The notes under the pieces: generated by a model
Told to the model about the DNA's origin: nothing
What the model saw: the letters and a program-made list of their open reading frames with translations, nothing else
The model's database searches: none
Assembly (NCBI RefSeq): GCF_946223165.1
Contig: NZ_CAMIBP010000004.1
Coordinates: 1-64,000, forward strand
Origin: an uncultured Corynebacterium sp.
GTDB lineage: Bacteria > Actinomycetota > Actinomycetes > Mycobacteriales > Mycobacteriaceae
Direction of reading: 5' to 3'
Length of the DNA stretch: 64,000 nucleotides
In this document: one piece after another, positions 59,558 through 64,000 of the stretch
Numbering within the stretch: the stretch's first letter is position 1
Layout: the number at the start of each line of letters is the position of its first letter
Program-made: the position numbers and the translations under genes

Positions 59558-59630
59558 CCTGTGTGGTGTGCAGCGCGGGGTGGTGGTGTGTCCGGAGAAG
59601 GTCCGGTGGCCTTCTCAGTGCTCACACAGG
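59558..59630. repeat. Nested inverted repeats between sepF and yggT
   Basis: Perfect outer arms CCTGTGTG (59558-59565) and CACACAGG (59623-59630) flank a perfect inner hairpin GAGAAGG (59595-59601) / CCTTCTC (59610-59616) with an 8-base loop. No T-tract follows, so a terminator role is doubtful. Confidence 0.5.
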
Positions 59631-59662
59631 TGGCGCACACCCACCGGCGGGGGTAGTTCGGC

Positions 59663-59668
59663 TAGGGT
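59663..59668 (+). promoter_or_regulatory. Putative -10 (TAGGGT) of yggT, leaderless
   Basis: TAGGGT lies 8 bases before the GTG and no Shine-Dalgarno is visible. Confidence 0.45.
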
Positions 59669-59676
59669 GGACTATC

Positions 59677-59970
59677 GTGACTCAGATTGGACTAATCCTT
59701 TACGCGCTTATCCGCTTGTACGCGTTGGTGCTCATCATCCGCATCATCATCGAGATGATCCAGAGCTTTTCGCGTCAGTTCAACCCGCCGCGGTGGTTCA
59801 TGCGCTTCGCGGAGCCGCTGTTTATGGTGACCGATCCCGCGGTCAATGGCCTGCGCCGCCTCATCCCGCCGCTGCGCATGGGCGGTATTGCCCTCGACGT
59901 CTCCATCATCGTTTTGTTCCTGCTGCTGTCCATTCTGGGCAACATCGTCTACGCCACGATGGTGGTCTAG
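59677..59970 (+). CDS. YggT family membrane protein
   Basis: A 97-residue membrane protein with two hydrophobic segments (about 3-25 and 71-93). Family signatures are IRIIIEMI, FNPPRWFMRFAEPLF and TDPAVNGLRRLIPP. It belongs to the YggT group, which sits beside sepF and divIVA in Gram-positive bacteria and is implicated in cell-division or osmotic functions, still poorly defined. The GTG start is chosen by the -10 signature; upstream open frame lacks features. Confidence 0.9.
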   Translation: MTQIGLILYALIRLYALVLIIRIIIEMIQSFSRQFNPPRWFMRFAEPLFMVTDPAVNGLRRLIPPLRMGGIALDVSIIVLFLLLSILGNIVYATMVV

Positions 59971-59982
59971 CGCCCTCCCGGC

Positions 59983-60016
59983 CCCGCGCCGGCGGCCGGC
60001 GCGGGTCAAGAATTTT
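59983..60016 (+). terminator. Terminator after yggT
   Basis: A perfect 10-bp GC stem (CCCGCGCCGG with its complement, loop CGG) is followed by TCAAGAATTTTTG. Confidence 0.75.
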
Positions 60017-60060
60017 TGCGTGAACCTGTACTTAATGTTCATGCGCGCGCCGAAACCGCT

Positions 60061-60089
60061 ACAATGAGCTGAACAATATTTAACATTGT
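60061..60089. promoter_or_regulatory. AT-rich inverted repeat ACAATG...CATTGT in divIVA promoter region
   Basis: Six-base arms with a 17-base spacer lie about 90-115 bp before divIVA, and TACAAT at 60060-60065 is a good -10 candidate. The AT-rich block stands out from its GC-rich surroundings. Confidence 0.4.
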
Positions 60090-60177
60090 CCTGTCGCGGG
60101 CGTTTCGCCGTACCGTGATGAACCAGACCCCGGCTGCATAATTCGGGGTGTTCCGACCTGAAGGGGAAGAAGAGTCA

Positions 60178-61317
60178 ATGCCGCTGACACCCGCAGATGT
60201 ACATAACGTCGCTTTCAGCAAGCCGCCGATTGGCAAGCGCGGCTACAACGAGGATGAGGTGGATACCTTCCTCGACCTCGTGGAGGACGCTCTTGCGCAG
60301 CTCCAGGATGAAAACGACGATCTTTCCGCACAGGTTGAAGACCTCAAGGCCCAGGTGGAGTCCGGTGCCGGTGCCGCCGCGGGCGCCGCTGGTGCGTCCT
60401 CCAAGTCGGATGTGGACGAAGCCGCCCTGCGCAAGGAGATCGAGGCCAAGGTCAAGGCCGACTACGACAGCAAGCTCAAGGCCGCACAGGACGAGGCTGC
60501 CAAGGCCAAGTCTGAGGCCGCCGCCGCCACCAAGGCTGCCGATGAGGCTAAGTCTGCAGCGTCTGCTGCGTCCGCACAGCCGGCCGCCGCAGGCGCCGAC
60601 GCTGCCGCCCTCAAGTCCGCTCAGGAAGAGGCCGCCAAGGCCAAGTCCGAGCTCGAGGCAGCGAAGAAGGAGCTGGAGACCGCCAAGAAGGACAACGAGC
60701 AGCTCCGCAAGGCCGCATCCAACAACCAGAAGTCCGCAGCCGTCGCCCCGGCCGCTGGTGCCGCCGCCGGTGCGGGCCTCGCCACCGCCGAGACCCACAT
60801 GCAGGCCGCCAAGGTCCTGGGCCTGGCCCAGGAGATGGCCGACCGCCTCACCAACGAGGCCAAGGCAGAGTCCGAGTCCATGCTTACCGAGGCTCGCTCC
60901 GCGGCCGAGAAGCAGCTCGCCGACGCCGACTCTCGCTCCAAGAACCAGCTGGCTGAGGCTCAGAAGAAGTACGACGCCCAGCTGCTCGACGCTGACACCC
61001 GTTCCAAGAAGCTCGTCTCCGACGCTGAGGCCAAGGCCAAGCAGACCGAGACCGACGCTACCTCCCGCGCCGAGGCCCAGATTCGCCAGGCCGAGGAGAA
61101 GGCTGCCGCTCTGCAGGCCGACGCCGAGAAGAAGCACACCGAGGTTATGAACACGGTCAAGCAGCAGCAGACCGCCCTCGAGACCCGCATCTCCGAGCTG
61201 CGCACCTTCGAGCGCGAGTACCGCACCCGCCTCAAGACCCTGCTCACCTCCCAGCTGGAGGAGCTGGAGTCCCGCGGCTCTGCCGCCCCGAACGGTGACG
61301 CCGGCAAGACCAACTAA
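60178..61317 (+). CDS. divIVA: Polar growth protein DivIVA (Wag31)
   Basis: DivIVA binds curved membrane at the poles and directs tip growth in Corynebacteriales. The 379 residues begin with the conserved MPLTPADVHNVAFSKPPIGKRGYNEDEVDTF membrane-binding N-terminus, in which basic and Phe residues insert in the bilayer. They continue as long coiled coil with an Ala/Pro-rich break at about 190-215. The C-terminal half is highly charged and repetitive. AAGGGGAAG precedes the ATG. It follows a terminator and therefore has its own promoter. Confidence 0.96.
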   Translation: MPLTPADVHNVAFSKPPIGKRGYNEDEVDTFLDLVEDALAQLQDENDDLSAQVEDLKAQVESGAGAAAGAAGASSKSDVDEAALRKEIEAKVKADYDSKLKAAQDEAAKAKSEAAAATKAADEAKSAASAASAQPAAAGADAAALKSAQEEAAKAKSELEAAKKELETAKKDNEQLRKAASNNQKSAAVAPAAGAAAGAGLATAETHMQAAKVLGLAQEMADRLTNEAKAESESMLTEARSAAEKQLADADSRSKNQLAEAQKKYDAQLLDADTRSKKLVSDAEAKAKQTETDATSRAEAQIRQAEEKAAALQADAEKKHTEVMNTVKQQQTALETRISELRTFEREYRTRLKTLLTSQLEELESRGSAAPNGDAGKTN

Positions 61318-61438
61318 TCTGGCGCGGCCCCGCGCCGTAACCCCAGCGCCCCTCGCGCGAGCAGGATCATGTTCGCGCAGGGGCGCTAGTGTTGTGGGAG
61401 ACAGTCCCGCACACTCATTGACCTCAAGGAATCTCATC

Positions 61439-61609
61439 GTGCTCATCGCCGCGCTTGTCCTCGCGCTCGTTGCCTTCTTGGCCCTCGTCTTCTACGTGAT
61501 GACGGCCCAGACCGTTGCTCTCGTCGCGCTGTTTGTCGCGGCCGGATTGGGCATCATCTGCTTCCTCGTGGACTGGATCCGCAAGGCCCGCCACGACAGG
61601 AGGAAGTAG
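61439..61609 (+). CDS. Small membrane protein of unknown function
   Basis: A 56-residue hydrophobic protein with two transmembrane segments (about 3-22 and 26-46) and a basic end (RKARHDRRK). It starts with GTG; AAGGA lies 7 bases upstream. It is co-transcribed with the 231-residue gene that begins where it ends. A small protein at this position after divIVA fits corynebacterial synteny. Function unknown. Confidence 0.65.
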   Translation: MLIAALVLALVAFLALVFYVMTAQTVALVALFVAAGLGIICFLVDWIRKARHDRRK

Positions 61610-62305
61610 ATGGAGCAGCCCGCATACATCGTCATCCTTGTCGAGCCCGACCGGGACTCCACCGGCGCGCTCGCGCCCGGCGAGCGCGGCGTGGCGGCAG
61701 AGGCCATCGAGCGTCTTGGCCGGCCCGAGCAGACCTCGCCGGTCATTGATGCTGTGCTCGGGGCCGTCCGCGGCTCGTTCCCGCAGGCCCAGCTCGCCGG
61801 TGATCGCGCCATCGCCATCGACTGCGCCGAGGACGGCCTGGAGGATCTGCTGGGCGCTGTGGCGGGCGGCATCGTCAAGTTCGGCCTGCAGATGACCGTG
61901 CAGCCTGGCTACAACGCGCTTGCCTTCGGCGATGACGACCCGCGCTACCTCACCCGCACCATCGACCACGAGGTGCCGTTCGCCTCGCCCATCGGCATCG
62001 GCGAGATCCTGCAGCGCTTGCGCATCGTCCAGCAGGAGCTCGACGCCCAGGCCGGGCCGGGGCAGGGCATGGCGGACTTCGTCATCGTCGCGGACGCCAC
62101 GCTGACTGGCGAGCACTACATCCAGTCCTTCTACGATGGCGTGGAGCAAGGATTCACCCTCGAGGTGCGTCTGGGCGACGGAACGCAGCACTTCCAGATT
62201 GCCCGCGTCACGCTCGAGGCCGCCGTTGCCGTGTTCCGCGCGTGGATGCGCGGGGAGCGCGATTTCGTCGACTCCAAGTGGAAGAAGCTTGACTTTGAGG
62301 TGTAA
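61610..62305 (+). CDS. Conserved protein of unknown function
   Basis: A 231-residue soluble protein, acidic, with no signal peptide or membrane segment. I do not recognise a catalytic motif. Visible features: an N-terminal YIVILVEPDRDST strand, a middle FASPIGIGEILQRLRIVQQEL and a C-terminal aromatic DFVDSKWKKLDFEV. It is translated from an ATG that begins at the last base of the upstream gene's stop codon and has AGGAGGAAG. It precedes the ileS T-box. It may be specific to corynebacteria. Confidence 0.8.
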   Translation: MEQPAYIVILVEPDRDSTGALAPGERGVAAEAIERLGRPEQTSPVIDAVLGAVRGSFPQAQLAGDRAIAIDCAEDGLEDLLGAVAGGIVKFGLQMTVQPGYNALAFGDDDPRYLTRTIDHEVPFASPIGIGEILQRLRIVQQELDAQAGPGQGMADFVIVADATLTGEHYIQSFYDGVEQGFTLEVRLGDGTQHFQIARVTLEAAVAVFRAWMRGERDFVDSKWKKLDFEV

Positions 62306-62321
62306 ACTAGTGCCTCGTATG

Positions 62322-62505
62322 CACTGATCCGGCCATCACCGGGGAGCATTCCGGAAGAACGCGCGCCGCGGGCGCGTCAGTAGAACCGGGCGGGTGGGAC
62401 CGTTATCTCCTTCACCAACAATGAAGCGGGCGTCTGCGGGCGCCAAGCAGGGTGGTACCGCGAGCCGCAAGGCGCGTCCCTGCAGTAGTTCGATTGAGTG
62501 AAGGA
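62322..62505 (+). promoter_or_regulatory. ileS T-box riboswitch (translational)
   Basis: The leader contains the T-box sequence GGTGGTACCGCG (62451-62462) inside an antisequestrator hairpin closed by GCAGGG (62447-62452) and CCCTGC (62478-62483). An AUC specifier codon for isoleucine is likely at 62335-62337 in GGCCATCACCGGGG, which fits the ultra-short stem I of actinobacterial ileS T-boxes. TCCTTCAC (62408-62415) is perfectly complementary to the ileS ribosome site GTGAAGGA (62498-62505), so uncharged tRNA-Ile would free the site. There is no terminator T-tract. Confidence 0.92.
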
Positions 62506-62513
62506 AGAATTCT

Positions 62514-64000
62514 ATGGCCGACGTCGGCAGCGTATACCCCAAGGTTGACATGACCGGTGGAACGAGCACGTTCCCGGTCATGGAAGAGATCGTGCAGAAG
62601 TACTGGAAGCAGGACGACACGTTTCAGGCAAGCCTGAAACAAACTGAAGGCTGCCCGGAGTACGTCTTCTATGACGGCCCGCCGTTTGCTAACGGCCTGC
62701 CGCACTACGGTCACCTGCTCACCGGCTACGTTAAGGACATCGTCCCGCGTTACCGCACCATGGCGGGCAACTACGTGCCCCGTGTGTTTGGCTGGGACAC
62801 TCACGGTCTGCCGGCGGAGCTTGAGGCGGAGAAGCAGCTGGGCATCACCGACAAGTCCCAGATTGAGGACATGGGCCTGGCCAAGTTTAACGAGTACTGC
62901 GAGAAGTCCGTCATGCAGTACGCCGGCGAGTGGGAGGACTACGTCAACCGCCAGGCCCGCTGGGTGGACTTTGACAACGGCTACAAGACCCTCGACATCA
63001 ATTACATGGAGTCGGTCATGTGGGCGTTCAAGGAGCTCTACGACAAGGGTCTCATCTACCAGGGCTTTCGCGTCCTGCCGTACTCCTGGGCCGAGCACAC
63101 GTCGCTGTCCAATCAGGAGACACGCCTGGATGACTCGTACAAGATGCGCCAGGACCCGACGCTGACGGTGACCTTCCCGGTTACCGGCGCCAAGGCCGGC
63201 TCGGCCGCCGAGTCCACCCTGGCGGCGCACCCGGAGCTTGCCGATGCCGCCTTCCTCGCCTGGACCACCACTCCCTGGACCCTGCCGTCCAACCTGGCCC
63301 TGGCCGTCAACCCGACCGTCACGTACGCGCTGTTCCGCGCCACCGACGGCGACTTTGCCGACCGGACCTTCGTCATGGCCGAGGCCCTCGTGCCGACTCT
63401 GGCCAAGGAGCTGGGCGAGGCCGAGGTGCTGCTCACCGTCTCCGGCGCGGAGCTGGAAGGCTTTACCTACCAGCCCATCTTCCCGTTCTTCCCGGATGCT
63501 CGTAACGCCTACCAGGTGCTCAACGCGGACTACGTCACCACCGAGGACGGCACCGGCGTCGTCCACCAGGCCCCGGCCTTCGGTGAGGACGATATGGCCA
63601 CGACCAACCGTTACGACATCGAGCTGGTCATCCCGGTTGACGCGGACGGCAAGTTCACCTCGCTCGTTCCGCCGTACCAGGGCCAGCTGGTCTTCGACGC
63701 GAACAAGGACATCATCAAGGATCTCAAGGCCGCGGGACGCGTCGTGCGCCACGTGACCATTGAGCACTCCTACCCGCACTCGTGGCGCTCCGGCGAGCCG
63801 CTCATCTACATGGCCCTTCCGGGCTGGTTCGTCAAGGTCACCGAGTTCCGCGACCGCATGGTCGAGCTCAACCACAACGAGATCGAGTGGCTGCCGGAGC
63901 ACATCCGCGACGGCCAGTTTGGCAAGTGGCTTGAGGGCGCCCGCGACTGGAACATCTCCCGCACCCGCTACTGGGGCGCGCCGATCCCGGCGTGGGTTTC
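62514..64000 (+). CDS. ileS: Isoleucyl-tRNA synthetase (3' end cut off by window edge)
   Basis: Class I aminoacyl-tRNA synthetase charging tRNA-Ile. The first 495 codons are present. They show the HIGH-type signature PHYGHLLTGYVKDIVPRY, VFGWDTHGLPAE, and the start of the CP1 editing domain (TTTPWTLPSNLALAVN, GTGVVHQAPAFGEDD). The KMSKS motif and tRNA-binding part lie beyond the edge. AAGGAAG at good spacing precedes the ATG and is covered by the T-box control. Confidence 0.97.
   Translation, partial: MADVGSVYPKVDMTGGTSTFPVMEEIVQKYWKQDDTFQASLKQTEGCPEYVFYDGPPFANGLPHYGHLLTGYVKDIVPRYRTMAGNYVPRVFGWDTHGLPAELEAEKQLGITDKSQIEDMGLAKFNEYCEKSVMQYAGEWEDYVNRQARWVDFDNGYKTLDINYMESVMWAFKELYDKGLIYQGFRVLPYSWAEHTSLSNQETRLDDSYKMRQDPTLTVTFPVTGAKAGSAAESTLAAHPELADAAFLAWTTTPWTLPSNLALAVNPTVTYALFRATDGDFADRTFVMAEALVPTLAKELGEAEVLLTVSGAELEGFTYQPIFPFFPDARNAYQVLNADYVTTEDGTGVVHQAPAFGEDDMATTNRYDIELVIPVDADGKFTSLVPPYQGQLVFDANKDIIKDLKAAGRVVRHVTIEHSYPHSWRSGEPLIYMALPGWFVKVTEFRDRMVELNHNEIEWLPEHIRDGQFGKWLEGARDWNISRTRYWGAPIPAWV

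Noticed and set aside
1..64000. Insertion sequences, prophage genes, tRNA or rRNA genes
   Set aside because: No transposase, integrase, attachment-site duplication or tRNA-like cloverleaf was noticed; gene content and strand order are those of a conserved core region.

Overview
The window is a chromosomal segment of an actinobacterium of the order Mycobacteriales, almost certainly Corynebacterium. The evidence is the high G+C content, frequent GTG starts, many leaderless promoters, a diheme QcrC plus CtaF cytochrome branch, lipoglycan mannosyltransferases (PimB', MptA), an LtsA-type asparagine synthetase, a division cluster without ftsA, a DivIVA/Wag31 polar-growth protein, and gene order like that of C. 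glutamicum and C. diphtheriae as I remember it. No mobile elements, CRISPR arrays, tRNA or rRNA genes were seen. It is a core-genome region.

Layout. Bases 1-5650 (minus): glycine cleavage genes gcvP-gcvT-gcvH (gcvH cut by the window edge) behind an MFS transporter. 5786-13679: a three-lipoyl-domain E2 acyltransferase (sucB/aceF), a small unknown protein, leucyl aminopeptidase pepA, branched-chain aminotransferase ilvE, cobT, a DUF3043 membrane protein and erpA. GcvH and the E2 are both lipoyl proteins. 13795-22923: ltsA divergent from the respiratory block ctaC-ctaF and ctaE-qcrC-qcrA-qcrB, which encodes most of the bc1-aa3 supercomplex (ctaD is not here). 23862-37862: envelope and central-metabolism genes: two NlpC/P60 hydrolases, pimB', glucokinase, two acyltransferases, a 3'-5' exoribonuclease, DAHP synthase, pknL with its divergent Rv2175c-like partner, mptA, idsA and a GNAT acetyltransferase.

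38142-61317 carries a HEPN-like protein, a DUF3040 protein and the division/cell-wall cluster: mraZ-rsmH-ftsL-ftsI-murE-murF-mraY-murD-ftsW-murG-murC-ftsQ-ftsZ-pgeF-yggS-sepF-yggT-divIVA. It makes lipid II, crosslinks the septum and places growth. Two small genes follow, then ileS (cut by the right edge) behind a T-box riboswitch.

Regulatory DNA is the most interesting part. I see: (i) three TGGGG boxes at exact 10-bp spacing over the likely mraZ -10, plus a second, larger inverted array about 400 bp upstream; (ii) a long hairpin with a CUUCCCC loop and T-tract between mraZ and rsmH (mraW RNA motif); (iii) a perfect 18-bp palindrome with inverted GACAC motifs (WhiA type) and a near-perfect 10-bp inverted repeat before ftsZ; (iv) a translational ileS T-box; (v) a TAnnnT-N7-start-codon leaderless signature at over a dozen genes; (vi) an over-represented 13-mer, TGCCGATGCCGCC, that also forms the arms of an intergenic hairpin.
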